From NCBI GenBank assembly GCA_018873245.2, contig JAEMBT020000001.1:11500220-11564219 (forward strand): DNA of 64,000 nt, written 5' to 3'. Below are positions 35,440-46,440 of the stretch, piece by piece. Below the pieces are notes generated by a model. The model was not told the origin of the DNA. It saw nothing but the letters and a program-made list of their open reading frames with translations, and searched no databases. The stretch comes from Archegozetes longisetosus. Lineage: Eukaryota; Arthropoda; Arachnida; Sarcoptiformes; Trhypochthoniidae. Each line of letters starts with the position of its first letter. Positions within the stretch are counted from its first letter, which is position 1. Both the position numbers and the translations under genes were made by a program.

Positions 35440-35697
35440 TAGAGCATTGCGTCTGACTTTTTTGACTTTCTTCACTATTTTGATTTTAAAGGCAAAAAAA
35501 GTCGAAAATGACTAAACACGACTTTTTTGACAACATTTTTTACTTTTATTGACTATATTTGACCCCTAAGTTTAGTAAATGAGTGTATCCATAGAAATAT
35601 TCTAATTAAGAACTTTTTTCAACTTTTTATTACTGTTATTTCACTTTATTTAGCTGACTTTTTTCAACTTTTCAAATCGACTTTTGGCAATGCTCTA
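35440..35697 (+). repeat. Dispersed AGCATTGC-ended repeat, copy 2
   Basis: Begins TAGAGCATTGCG and ends GGCAATGCTCTA, forming an 11-bp terminal inverted repeat; the interior matches the copy nested in the MULE (23640-23877) in inverse orientation. TAGAG at the tip would suit a hAT MITE, but I find no 8-bp duplication, so the class is unsettled. Confidence 0.7.
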
Positions 35698-36285
35698 ATG
35701 ATAACTCACTGATTTCCTTTCATTTGAGTGGAAATTAAACACAGTTAAGCACTAGATAACAGTTTTCCAGGCCCTCCCAGGCGCTTTTTTCGATTTCATC
35801 CTTCGGGACTTGCTAGAAATTGTCTGAATACCAATGGCTCTCAGCCGATATTAATCTGCAGGAGTTAGTGCCCCGATAGTGATCAAAATTTGGTCGCATT
35901 CGGTGGTGGTGAGTTCCGGGTGTTTAAGAATCCTAATCATGTTTTTCGAGCTAATTTGGCTTATATTCAAATAAGAATCTATTTATTTAGCTTGGAAAAT
36001 GTTAAAATGCTCATCAAATTTGTCCAACTTATCAATATATTGATATTTTCATTTCGAAGTTCGGAATTGCAATATATTTCGCATCTTCAAAACGCTTTTT
36101 CGATCTCATTACATAAGTATTTTGAACTTTGAACTTTAAATTTCAAGATTAAATATCTATACATAGTGTTAAAGAGAACAAAATTTTTAGCAAAATCTAG
36201 TGACCGGTTTCAGATAAAGTTGAGTTCTTAATTAGTTCAATTTATTTCGTCGATTGTATCTTAAATAATATATGAAACTTTTCTC
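35698..36285. other. Intergenic with a GC-richer island
   Basis: Around 35765-35930 the base composition is clearly less AT-rich than its surroundings (CCAGGCCCTCCCAGGCGC, GGTGGTGGTGAGTTCCGGG). It could be a fragment of an element or gene; I cannot identify it, and the downstream open frame (to 36132) has no recognised similarity. Confidence 0.4.
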
Positions 36286-37690
36286 TTATTGATCAGAAAC
36301 GTTTGACTTTTCAAATCCAGAAACAACTTTATCAAGTACATTGGTAATAACAGGACTCTTTGACTTAATCTGTGAAATAAGCTTGATTGCTTGATCCTTA
36401 ACAAAATCATCACTTCTTGAAGTTAAATTAACCAAACGTTCAACAAAAATTTTCTTGAAAGTGTCATTCAGTTGCTCTTCAGACGAATTGTCCACAAATT
36501 TCTCGAAAATACGAAAAGCGTATTGATTTATCGTGAAATCGTTCTCTTCGTACAATAAATTCATAATAGTTTGCATCAGATTTTCTTTGATAATCAGTTT
36601 CATTTGTTCTTCGTTTTCATATTTTAAGCACGTCATCAATATATTGAGAGTCTTCCATCTAATATCAAAATCACTGTGATTTAATAAATGGATGATTCGA
36701 ACGAAAACTTGCTGATCAGATAGTATAGAATTATTTGCATCCATATTGGAGACAAGTGCGATTTGTTTGAATGTTAGCAATATCATGCCTAGCACTGAGA
36801 TATTATGAAAATCTAGAAGTTCTACTATCTTACATTTGATTCCAGATTCTGTAACTATTGAATCAAATTGTGTTCTATACTCAATATTTTTATAAAAAGC
36901 TTCGATTGGGTTCAAAGAAAGTTCTATTATACTATCATCTGAATGGTCAAGAAATATTACTATAGATTTGAGTATTTGTTTCATTGAGTTGATGGGTAAA
37001 GAGTAAAATCGAACGAACATATACTACCGAATGTTGATGCGATAATGGTCAAGAATTGAAGCGATTTATTAGGTTTCATAAGCTCAGATAAAATTCTGAT
37101 ATAGTCGTTCTCTATTATAGAATCACGACAATTTCTACAACAGCTCAGCAAAACAAAAGGGTTCTGATGCAATAGAAGCAAATACTATCATCTCTTGAAT
37201 TTTTCAACCGGTCAGTTAATATTTTAATGGAATTCAGCTGAACCAGCCTTTGTTTCTGTTTAATAGTTCCATTTCTTGCAAATTCGAACAGAGCATGAAG
37301 GGATAGATACCGCATTTGATTATTCGCTTTTATAGTTGCATGACTAATTGTAAAGAAATCATTTTTCAAAATGTTTAGCAAGAAGCTAATTATTCCACTT
37401 GTAATCAGTCCTTCATGTTCATTATGTTTAGATAATTTTGTTGCACTTTCAATTGCAGTCAATATAGTTTTTCCTTCACTCGAAACTCTTATCAGCTCAA
37501 TATTTCTGAAAAGGTTGTCTCTCATATCCGCATTTTGCCCAACAGTATTTTCTTCATTATGCTTTCCTTAGCTGATAATTTTTTATACGACCATTCCAAT
37601 TCTGTTGCACCAGTAATATTTCGAATTTCGACATCAATCATCCTGAGAGAATATCTACTCCCTGAGTTTTTCGTCTGAGTTGGTATGAAT
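36286..37690 (-). pseudogene. Importin-alpha-like ARM-repeat gene, frameshifted
   Basis: Minus-strand coding segments 37525-37145, 37181-36981 and 37020-36286 follow one another with short overlaps in different frames, implying one-base shifts near 37160 and 37005. The translation is alpha-helical with armadillo-repeat character (GLITSGIISFLLNILKN; IRTLLFC then SCCRNCRDSI; LLDFHNISVLGMILLTFKQ; IRWKTLNILMTCLKYENEEQ), in the style of importin-alpha, the nuclear-import adaptor. Upstream, 37640-37560 (DVEIRNITGATELEWSYKKL) may be a further exon after an acceptor at about 37642. No importin-beta-binding domain is seen. The frame breaks could be tiny introns, but their overlap with ARM sequence favours decay. 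Confidence 0.6.
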
Positions 37691-37751
37691 TCTTGCATGT
37701 CATGCGCAATAGATACAAAAAATTTTTATTATTCGATAATTTCACTTTTCT

Positions 37752-38333
37752 TCAATGAAGTGACTCAAAGAACCCTATATTTGGTGTTATTGTAGACTCA
37801 ATGATAGCTTTATCTTCTGCAGAAATACTTTGCCAATTTTTTCGATGCTTGATTTGTAGACTCTGTGGAGTACTCCTCAGAAATTTCGAGCTTGTAATAA
37901 TAATACAAAACTTTTTGTAGCGGAAAGTGACCATGTATTTGATTTTATATTGAAAATAAGACCTATCATTATATACAAGAAACAGTTCATTTATTGATAT
38001 ACTACAATGCCACTCATGTTCTTTGTATAATTGCTTCATCCTCGAGCAAATACTATTCTGCATGATTTCGACTGATGAATTTTTTTCAATCTCATCCACT
38101 GCAATAGCTATTGATCTCTCTTCCATTTCTGATGTCATTGTACTTTCTACTGGTTTGTAAATATCAGGAACATTAGACTCCACTTTGATATTTGTAGTGT
38201 TTACTAACAGAATTTGATTTATTGATTCTTTCAGGGACGAGTTGTAGAAAAGTAAGAAAAAATACTTGCAATTATGCCAATTTATAATTTTTGAAAATTT
38301 GGAGTTGGCCTTGCTGAGACATAGCAGCGCCAA
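37752..38333 (-). CDS. Unrecognised 193-aa ORF between the ARM-repeat gene and kinase
   Basis: An open minus-strand frame contains ESTMTSEMEERSIAIAVDEI, MKQLYKEHEWHCSISINELF and YKIKYMVTFRYKKFCIIITS. The arrangement of a helical segment followed by alternating strands is faintly like Tctex-type dynein light chains (YKYIVT-like YKIKYMVT), but I would not rely on it. It may be one exon of a larger gene; its start overlaps an apparent open frame continuing upstream towards 38440. Same strand as the ARM-repeat relic and the kinase, so these may be parts of one decaying locus. Confidence 0.35.
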   Translation of the reverse strand: MALLCLSKANSKFSKIINWHNCKYFFLLFYNSSLKESINQILLVNTTNIKVESNVPDIYKPVESTMTSEMEERSIAIAVDEIEKNSSVEIMQNSICSRMKQLYKEHEWHCSISINELFLVYNDRSYFQYKIKYMVTFRYKKFCIIITSSKFLRSTPQSLQIKHRKNWQSISAEDKAIIESTITPNIGFFESLH

Positions 38334-38446
38334 TGTGACAATAATCTTTCTTCTAATTTATTTTCTAGGAATGATTTAACTTGTTCGAAGCTGTAGCAAA
38401 CCGACACGGCTCTAAGAATTATAGGAAAAAGTGACTCATTTCTTCT

Positions 38447-39755
38447 TTAAAATCTATCCATCATATTTGAATTTATCCGAACCACGTCAGCCTTCACGCT
38501 GTTAAAAATGCTGGTATATTCTTTAAGTAAGCTATTATCGCTTACTTGAATAGCAGTTAACTCATATTTTTTCTTCACTTCAAATTGAAATTTCTTCATT
38601 GCAATAATTGTTGATAATTTCAACGTATCTTTTTTGTTTAGGAATTCAGAGTACCAGTCATTGTGACATATAGCTTCTGTTTGGTCATTCATTCTTATCT
38701 GCTCGAAATTAACTTCCCACGTGTGACGATCTCTTAATATATCTTCACATTTTGGTCGCATCGATATCCATTTGTGTAGTAACCTTTCTAGAAGTCTGAT
38801 GATAGGTGCATAATCTAATTCATAAGGTGTTCCAAAATAACATTTGTAATAATCTGACAGTTTGGTTTCATCAATATGGAACATATCGCACAAGATTATG
38901 CCTAAGCTATAGATATCAGCACTTATATCATATTTGTCTACACTTATTATTTCTGGAGCCATATATCTTTTTGTACCAGCTTTCGTATGATATTCAATGA
39001 AATTAAAGTTCTCATTGGTAGTGAATTCAGACTTGATTTCTTTAGAACACCCAAAATCGGATATCTTTATAAAATATGAACCCAGTTGGTTGAGGGATAG
39101 CAAAATGTTAACAGGCTTTAAATCACGATGCATGATAGGTGCGATTTTTTGTTTATGCAAGTAATCGACACCCTCTACAATTTCGGCGAAAAGCTGCGTA
39201 GCTACAAACGCACCAACTTGTGTCATGCCGTTCTTTCTACTTTGGTTCAATTCTGAGCTAATATTTTTAATAGCATCTTTTAAGGTTATGTGACATAATT
39301 CCATTTGAATATGTAATACTTTCAAATCGTTTAGCGGAGAACCTGCTTTCCCATCATTTTGAGTGGATTCGATCTCAATCCAAGCAGATTTGAATTGAAC
39401 GATGAACTCATTTTTTAATTTTGCCCATAGTTTCATTTCTCTCATATGTTTATCCACACTTTGATCTATTTTTAGCGAGATGAAGCAATCAGAATTCAAA
39501 TAACTCATTTTCCACAAATCATACCTTTGATAATGACTTTTTAATTGCGTATTCCTCTTCATCAAACTTATTTACTGCTTTATAAACTGAGCCATACCCA
39601 CCTTTTCCTATGGTAACTATATTATTTTGCTTAAAATCACTTTTAAAACGACCGTTTTGTGGAGAGAGACTATCTTTCTCGAAAAACCTATCATCTGGAT
39701 CAGATTGGGAGTTATTTGAAGTTATTAAAATACTTCTGGACACTTGATTCTCCAT
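38447..39755 (-). CDS. PEK/eIF2-alpha-kinase-like protein kinase
   Basis: The first part, 39755-39540, holds an acidic leader, the glycine loop IGKGGYGSVYKA and the catalytic lysine in YAIKK. The second part, down to 38447, has the helix-C region (REMKLWAKL), IMHRDLKPVNILL, KISDFGCSKE, GTKRYMAPEII, ISADIYSLGIILCDM and MRPKCEDILRDRHTW. All catalytic residues are present. A split kinase domain with VQFKSAWIE and LHIQMELC is typical of the PEK/GCN2 group, stress kinases that phosphorylate eIF2-alpha. The join of the two parts is unclear: the obvious donor (AAG|GTATG near 39526) gives the wrong phase for nearby acceptors, so either a very short intron or a one-base shift separates them. A tail of about 90 aa follows the domain. 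Confidence 0.75.
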
Positions 39756-40101
39756 TTAATCTTAAAATGTTGACTCTATTTACTAAAACATATTTGAATT
39801 ATTAAGAAATTATAAAAAAAATATAATCGTTCGGTTGTCTCTGTCAACAAAACTAAAATATATTTCTAAATACTTCAATTATGATAAACTCTCAGGTTAC
39901 TATCTATTACAATGGAGATATTGAGTAAGTCATTGTTGATTTCTTTAGAGCTACCAGAAATATATTTTATTTCTTTGCTTTTATAATTCTATCGGTCCAA
40001 TTACATTTATTGCATTGTTTCATTGACTGCTGTTCATATTAAAATTAATATTTATATGAATAACTGATGAAAAAATATAATATTCTTCAAATCCTCAAGT
40101 T

Positions 40102-40109
40102 TATATAAG
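40102..40109 (+). promoter_or_regulatory. TATA box of the 207-aa gene
   Basis: TATATAAG lies 43 bp before the start codon of the following gene, consistent with a TATA promoter and very short leader. Confidence 0.45.
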
Positions 40110-40151
40110 ATTTTTATTATTCACGATTAATATCGAAAGTAGGTATCGAAA

Positions 40152-40775
40152 ATGTCAGAAAATATTAATAATTCTCAACACAACTTCAATAAAGAAGAAT
40201 ACCCCGATTCTTTACCTTTAATAACTACTGATGTCGAAACTAGGACTTCTGATATCAAGCATGTGAATGATGATAATGAACCACGAAATAAATTTAACTG
40301 TTATTTGACCACCGCTGGAGGATTGATGGGTAAACCAGTTTCAGAATTAAACACTGAAATTTCGGATCTGATTTGGGATAGAGCTTGTGGTGCAGAGATC
40401 GAAAGAATAGATCAAATTTACAGTAGACTGGGATTTAAAGATCACGAGAAGTTGGATGATGTTAGGGATTTCAAAACATCTATTAAGACCAATATTAAAA
40501 AAGGTGAAAGAAAAAAGTATGCTTTTGGATGCCTCTATGAAAGAAAAGGAGATGATGGCAATATCGAACGTTGGGGACACATCATAGGACTGAAAGTTCA
40601 AGTTAAAGAGAACAATCATTATAGCTACCGATTCATTGACTATCAATTAGAGCCTGATGACAAAAATCGTCCTAATCGTTACTTTAAAAACAAATTACCG
40701 CCTTGTGCTGTAACCCCTTTTTATTTATGGGAAAAAATTTATTACAATGATCAGACTGATATGGATTACGAATAA
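40152..40775 (+). CDS. Uncharacterised 207-aa protein, possible papain-like fold
   Basis: A single-exon intact frame with no signal peptide or membrane helix. I do not recognise it by family. Its layout shows FNCYLTTAGGLMG (Cys50), then about 90 residues later ERWGHIIGLKVQV (His143), then YSYRFIDYQLEP (Asp163, Gln165). A Cys near the start, a Gly-His at a strand start and an Asp-x-Gln soon after is the arrangement of papain-fold peptidases and deamidases such as the effector domains of bacterial polymorphic systems. This is a motif-spacing argument only. The N-terminal 45 residues are polar and probably disordered. It lies between two kinase-like loci on the other strand and has its own TATA box. 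Confidence 0.55.
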   Translation: MSENINNSQHNFNKEEYPDSLPLITTDVETRTSDIKHVNDDNEPRNKFNCYLTTAGGLMGKPVSELNTEISDLIWDRACGAEIERIDQIYSRLGFKDHEKLDDVRDFKTSIKTNIKKGERKKYAFGCLYERKGDDGNIERWGHIIGLKVQVKENNHYSYRFIDYQLEPDDKNRPNRYFKNKLPPCAVTPFYLWEKIYYNDQTDMDYE

Positions 40776-41972
40776 ATGAACTAGTCAAAACATTTTTCAG
40801 AAGGTTCAATTACCAGCATAAGTATACAAAACATCATATTTTCTCCATTTCAGTTGAACATAGATCTTTCAGAAATAGATTGTAAGGTTATATACAGAGC
40901 GGCAACCTAGTTGAAGCTGACAAATGATAATTTATAAGCAATATATAGCTTGGTATTATGACCCAAGTATTGTATTTTGCAAAGCGTTGTTGTTTACACG
41001 GTAGTATAGTTTGCGCGGTAATTTCATGTAATCTTGAAAGATATTTCCTGTCCTTACCAGTAAAGTTACAATCGGCTTACTGACCTGGTAAATCTAAATC
41101 GAGAAGCAGTTTCTGAGCTGAATGAAATGACATCGGTTGTTTAGACTGAGCATTGGATAGCCGTTTGAACAAATTCTCAAATCAGTGATCAAGTCTGGTA
41201 GGAAATTTTTCCGCTGAAAAATATTGGACTTTTCAGTTAGTTTTAATTAGTATACTGACTGTAAATTGAATATTTAGTTTGCATTTGTTTGGAAAGTTAC
41301 ATTTCGTGTTCATTGGCATAGGTAAGTTGATATGGTTTCTCGACAACAATGCAACTACAAGTGCAAAAAAGTGCACAAAATCTTATGAGTCATCTTAAGA
41401 GAATATTGCGAGCTGTGGCTCATCGTTGAGTTCTAGAACCCTTTAAATTGACTAATTTGTAGCTTAATATAAACTTATATCTGACATAAAATTTGATTAC
41501 TTTATCTTTTGCAGCTTATTCAAGAAATAACATTTTTATTCCTATTTATTAGACACGCCTTGTCTGTTAATTTATCATCAAACGTTTCATTAAAATGTTC
41601 TTTTTTTTATATCTGAATAATTGAAAATGTGGTAACTCAAGAAAATTGTTCACTTCAAATCCGAGAAGGATGATTATGTTATTGGTTCGAATCAATATAA
41701 TTTTATTTTCAAAATAATAGTTTAATTATTGTAGTGTTTAGAAAAATCACACTTTGTTAATTACATTTACTCAATTCTTATTTGCAATCTTTGCCCTACT
41801 TCTGAAGAATTGCACAAACATTTGATGAAATTTCAAAAATATTATTTAAACATTTATCTCATGTTTATAAATGATGTTTATAAAGTGAACGAAAAGTTTG
41901 CATAAACTATCGATCTGCTGGAATAGTTGAAGTTCTAAACGCCTGAACTAGAGAGAGTTTAAATATTCGTAA
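40776..41972. other. Intergenic, no recognised feature
   Basis: No gene, repeat or RNA supported between the 207-aa gene and the kinase relic. Confidence 0.45.
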
Positions 41973-42575
41973 TTATGGTGGAATTTCTCCTTCACTGTCC
42001 AAACTTGACTCTCCATATAGCTGGTTGCACTGTCTATTGTGTTCGAAATAATTCAAAAGCTTGAAAATATATGAATCTTTATCTTCATTTGACTCTTCAA
42101 AGCGTTCAAACTCCTTCTGATAATCAAAATCAATCTCATTCAAACTCCATAAATGTTGTCTTTTAAGAATTTGATCACAATTCGGTCTTTTATTCTGAAA
42201 ATTTGTGGTCATTTTTCGAATACCTCACTTATTGCCTCATATTTAGATTTAAGAAGAGTAGATATTCTCTCATTTCTTCAGTTATATTTCTCAATGTCTT
42301 ATCGCATAATTATATTCGAATATGAAGTGTAAGATTCTTAAATTCATTTTTAAGCCATACTTCATAATATTTCACAAGCCTTACTTCATGTATATTGACG
42401 ATAATATAAGAAGTTTCCAATTCTTTCAAGAATTCTTCTTGTTTTCCAATTGTGAATCTTATCTCCTTTATAGCAAAAAGGTGCATTTCTGACATTTATC
42501 TTGCACTTTAAACACTTCTCCATAGCTCCCTTCGCCAAGTTTTTGTATTACTTGAAAATTCGGCCTTACTATAGT
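41973..42575 (-). pseudogene. Broken second PEK-like kinase
   Basis: From the right on the minus strand: IQKLGEGSYGEVFKVQD (glycine loop, about 42550-42500), then after a one-base shift LFAIKEIRFTIGKQEEFLKE (catalytic Lys) and VRLVKYYEVWLKNEF, then a stop near 42310. The next recognisable part, 42212-41973, is subdomain XI (NKRPNCDQILKRQHLW) and an acidic tail. The whole catalytic loop and activation segment are missing. It resembles the kinase at 38.4-39.8 kb in the same order and orientation, so it is a tandem paralogue that has decayed. A foldback element lies immediately upstream of the glycine loop. Confidence 0.8.
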
Positions 42576-43312
42576 TTACGCAACCTAACGGATTTTTCTG
42601 AAAATTGATATTTAAGGGTTTAAAGATACGAGGAACCGTATTTGAAGGTCTCAAGAATCGGAAATTAATAGTTAGCTAGATATAAAAACCCGAACCTGAC
42701 CACTTCTGGACAACTCCTGACGGGAGTGGCTTACCTCACCAAGTTATAGGTCATTAGACTCAGGACATCGAACTGAGCATTTTGATACCTCACTTGATCA
42801 AATATCACAAGTAGTTCTCGAGATATACATCATTGTTTGGTTTAGTACCTCGTAATGGATAAACCTGGATTCTCAAGTCGTAACCTAAACAAGCCTGATA
42901 TAAACTCAGGGAGAATAAGTTAGGTCGCTTCACGATCTAACCTATTATATCTTAGTTTAAGTCAGGTTTGGATTGGGTTATAACTTGGTAAAGCCAGGTT
43001 TACCCATTTTCGAGGGGGTTAGGTTTCGGTGGCCAGAAGTGGTCAGGTTCGGGTTGTAAGTAGTCAAGTGTGGTATCAAAGTTTTCAGCTCGACGAACTG
43101 AATCCAATGATGTATTACACTTGAAAGTGGGGCTCGGGAACCCCTTTAGACCCATTAGCCCGGATTCACTCGTGGATTTTTATATCTAGGTAACTATTAA
43201 CTTTCGATTCTTGGGACCTTAAAATATGGATTCCTCGTACCTTAAAACCCCTAAATATCAATTTTCATAAAAATCCGTTAGGTGGCGTAAACTATAGTAA
43301 AGCCGAAAGTTC
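42560..43312. mobile_element. Foldback element beside the kinase relic
   Basis: The outer ends are inverted copies: CGGCCTTACTATAGTTTACG at the left and its complement with small changes at the right, continuing for over 130 bp (AACGGATTTTT, GAAAATTGATATTTA, GAGGAAYC). The inside contains further inverted phrases (CCACTTCTGG / CCAGAAGTGG). It encodes no protein. A partial copy is at 5395-5765. I could not define a target duplication. Confidence 0.8.
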
Positions 43313-43682
43313 TAACATTTTTAAAAACTACACAACAACTATCATAATGTCGATGAAATTTCCATTTCTAAACTTATATCAAATTTCATTGAAGCAACTG
43401 ATATTTCTATATATCGAGCCTATTGTATACATTTGCTAAGCTTAAATTTAATTCAAGACATTCACAAATTTTATACAATTTCTCGCAACAACGTTTACAG
43501 CTGGTCATTACTTTCCAGCATCAGCTGCACTGACTCTAAATATGTATCAGCTAAAAGTATGGTCAAATTGTTACAAGCTAGCCATTGCTGCAAAACGCGG
43601 AGCGAGCTGTCATACAGTTATATACTAAACATAGTAATTCTTATAAATAATATATTATTTCATACTTTAATTTTTAGTTAGA

Positions 43683-44336
43683 CTTTACTTATTGTGCTCC
43701 AACCATGTGGGAGGTACTAAGGGGGAACTACCTATATATATCGACTCGCCCTGACAACCTGAGTTTATTGATACCCCACTTGGGATCCTAGGACCAAAGG
43801 GGACTAAGTTGAGCCTAGGACTAGGACTTTGTGTGGGTTCTAATATGACAGATGGACTCAGCGGAGATCACGTATCTGATATGGTGGTCCTAGGACCCAT
43901 CCTTAGGATCTTAGTCCATGGTATTTAATTGTAAATATTGGCGACTAGTTTAACCTAACCACGAACCCGATTGAACTAAGATGAAGATAGCGTCCGATCG
44001 CTTCTCTTCCCTCGCTACGCGAACTGACTCAATTTTCACTTAGGTTAAATCATGCACGTGGATACTTAATTAATTTATAGAGAAATCTGAATATAAAAGT
44101 TAAATATGCAGTTGGACTAGATCCCCAAGGCCGGGTCCTAGAACCATCATATCGGGTATGTGAACTACATTGAGCCTACCTGTCATATTGATAGCCCACA
44201 CAGTATTAAATCTGGTCCCTAAGGTTCTAGGTCCCAAATGTAGTATCAATGAAGTAGGGTTGTCAAGACGAAGTGATATATATGGGTGGTTCCCCCTAGA
44301 AACCCTACGTGGGCGAAGCACGATAGGTAAAGCCTA
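43683..44336. mobile_element. Foldback element with 240-bp arms
   Basis: The left arm (43683-43935) and right arm (44100-44336) are imperfect inverted copies sharing GGGGGAACYACCYATATATA, CTTGACAACCC-type, ATATGACAG and CCTAGGACC. The loop (about 43950-44095) includes CACGAACCCG, GTGAAAATTGAGTC-type and CATGCACGTGGATACTTAAT sequence that recurs in the loop of the foldback at 53.8-54.6 kb. Open frames here are not coding. Confidence 0.82.
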
Positions 44337-44951
44337 ACCTAATCTTTTCCTTTATTGTTACATAAGGCACTTTATTTACGATTAATCTAGTTTGTTTTAT
44401 CAAAATCAATCATTGTGTAAAAAAAATATTAAATGTGAAATTTTTTAAATATTTTTAGTTTGTCATTAATAAAGAGCTGTTGTAAGTGAATGAATTATAA
44501 AAAATGAAGTTAAAAAAATTACGATAATCACTTACTGATAGCAAGATTGAATTTTATTGCTGTAAAGATTTTATTTTAGTTTAGTTTAATTATTGATTAA
44601 ACGATAAATGGTTTCATTTTTTATTTTGATATTAAATTACTCATCTTGGCAAACATATTTAAAATATAATTATTTTACAAAAAAATGTTATACAAAAGTA
44701 AAAATATCAAAATTGTTGGTGAGATGTTTTAGCTTAAAATGTTCTAAAAACTGCAAGTTAATCACTTAACATAATAATAAAAACCTAAATTTATTTTTCG
44801 ATAGAGTTGATAAAGGACAATCAATTTGAAGTATATTTCGCATATGATTGGAAACAAATAAATATCAACTTATTCTAAAGATAGTTGTATTAGAAACAGT
44901 GACGTTGAAGGTTAATCAAAATTGTGTAAGTTCTTGGTAACCGTAAGTATA
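44337..44951. other. AT-rich sequence upstream of the membrane-protein gene
   Basis: No feature supported; presumably includes the promoter of the downstream gene. Confidence 0.4.
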
Positions 44952-46109
44952 ATGGAGTTTAATCGAAGTGTTTTAGTTTTATTAATTTTAAATATAAACT
45001 TTTTGTTTTTAATAAAATGTATGGAAATATCAAGGAATAGTAATGAAATCAATAGATTCGATTTTATCGATTACAAATCGTGTGATTTCTTTTCATGTTT
45101 ACTATTCGAAAATAAGCGTTGTTACAACGGTAACTAATAATAAAAATTACTTGCAATTTACGTTTAAGGATATTTAAAAAGATATTTTAAAATTAAATAT
45201 TTCTAATTCTATGAGTTATTCTCATCATATATCATTTATATGAATTTTTTATTAAAATCGTTTGTTAGAACAAAAATATGATTCACAGATTATATAATCA
45301 GTATTTTATAATATTGATTTAAAAACATGATAATATCGTGAAAAATTCTTAGACTCAGCAGAAAATGTTAAATTTAAGCTAAATCTATAATAAAGCTGGA
45401 TAGAAAATTTATGAAAAAATAACAGTAAAGTAAGCAATAATCTTAAAGCTTTTTTTCATAGTAATACAATATAATAAGGACTAGAAAACAATTAATATGA
45501 TTAAATGTTAAGTATAACTTTAAATTTATAAATTACAAGTATTTTTAAAAAATTTTGAAACCTTTTCACTACTTTACTTCAGTAAAAAGAACTTGTATTA
45601 AAATATTTCTAAAACCTTTAAATCTAATAACAGGTAGCTGCATCTGCAAAGATGGATATAAAGAAGAACATGGAGAATGTATATCAACTAGGGAATGTGA
45701 CGTCATTAAAGCATGTCCATCTACTAAACCGTTTTGCAATTATGTTACCGGCAATTGTGAGTGTAATGCAGGACAAAAATTTAGTGAATCGAAAAATGAA
45801 TGCGTATATAAAGACCTCGAAACTAGTTCTTCGTTCAATTTTTTATGGCTCTTGCTTTTTATACCGTTCATCTTATTTTTCATCATTTTCTACATTTGGA
45901 GAAGAAAAAGAGCTTCTGCTGCTTCATCTAATAGATCAAGAGCTGTGATACAAACTTTTGTTACATCAGAACAAACCATAACAAATCAGACACAATATAC
46001 ATATCCAACCACACAACACCCATCAGCACCTCCAAATTATCCAACAACACCTCCAGTTTATCCGACAGCACCTCCTTATTCCGAAATTGATACTAATAAT
46101 GGATATTAG
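44952..46109 (+). CDS. Cysteine-rich single-pass membrane protein with PY-rich tail
   Basis: Exons 44952-45129 and 45634-46109 join in phase 1 at GT-AG sites and give 217 aa. The signal peptide is MEFNRSVLVLLILNINFLFL. The ectodomain has about 14 cysteines in two EB/EGF-like units (KRCYNGSCICKDGYKEEHGE; CPSTKPFCNYVTGNCECNAG). One membrane helix (FNFLWLLLFIPFILFFIIFY) is followed by WRRKR, a stop-transfer charge cluster. The cytoplasmic tail is rich in Pro and Tyr (APPNYPTTPPVYPTAPPYSE), with PPNY and PPVY resembling PPxY ligands of WW-domain proteins. Arthropods and nematodes have many such EB-module proteins of unknown role. The second exon's upstream open frame is intronic. Confidence 0.8.
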
Positions 46110-46327
46110 TGATTTGGTAAACAACAAATTCATCAATAATAAAAGCAACAAATAATGTACTTTTTTAAAAAGAAGTTTGCGCGCTCTCTATGGGTTCTTG
46201 GGATAACTTTTACCCGAAATTTGATTGCATATTTTTAGAGCAGACATAATGGAAAAATTGTCTACTAGGCTCCACAAAATCCACAGAGTAGTTTTTGCGC
46301 TAGAGGGAGTTAAAATTTTGTATATGA

Positions 46328-46440
46328 TACTCAATATAAACATTGAACTTACCTTACAATATTACATTTCTATATATTATTATATAGTAATCTTATAGTA
46401 ACGTAGTATTGTAAAGTATGTTCAATAATCATATTGAGTA
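46328..46440. repeat. 113-bp hairpin-forming inverted repeat
   Basis: TACTCAATATRAACATTGAAC at the left pairs with GTTCAATAATCATATTGAGTA at the right, and inner phrases (ACCTTACAATATTAC / GTAGTATTGTAAAGT) also pair, giving nearly full-length dyad symmetry with TA ends. It looks like a tiny MITE. Confidence 0.75.

Noticed and set aside
42560-44336. Short open frames in the foldback elements
   Set aside because: They lie within inverted-repeat arms and have no start context or similarity.
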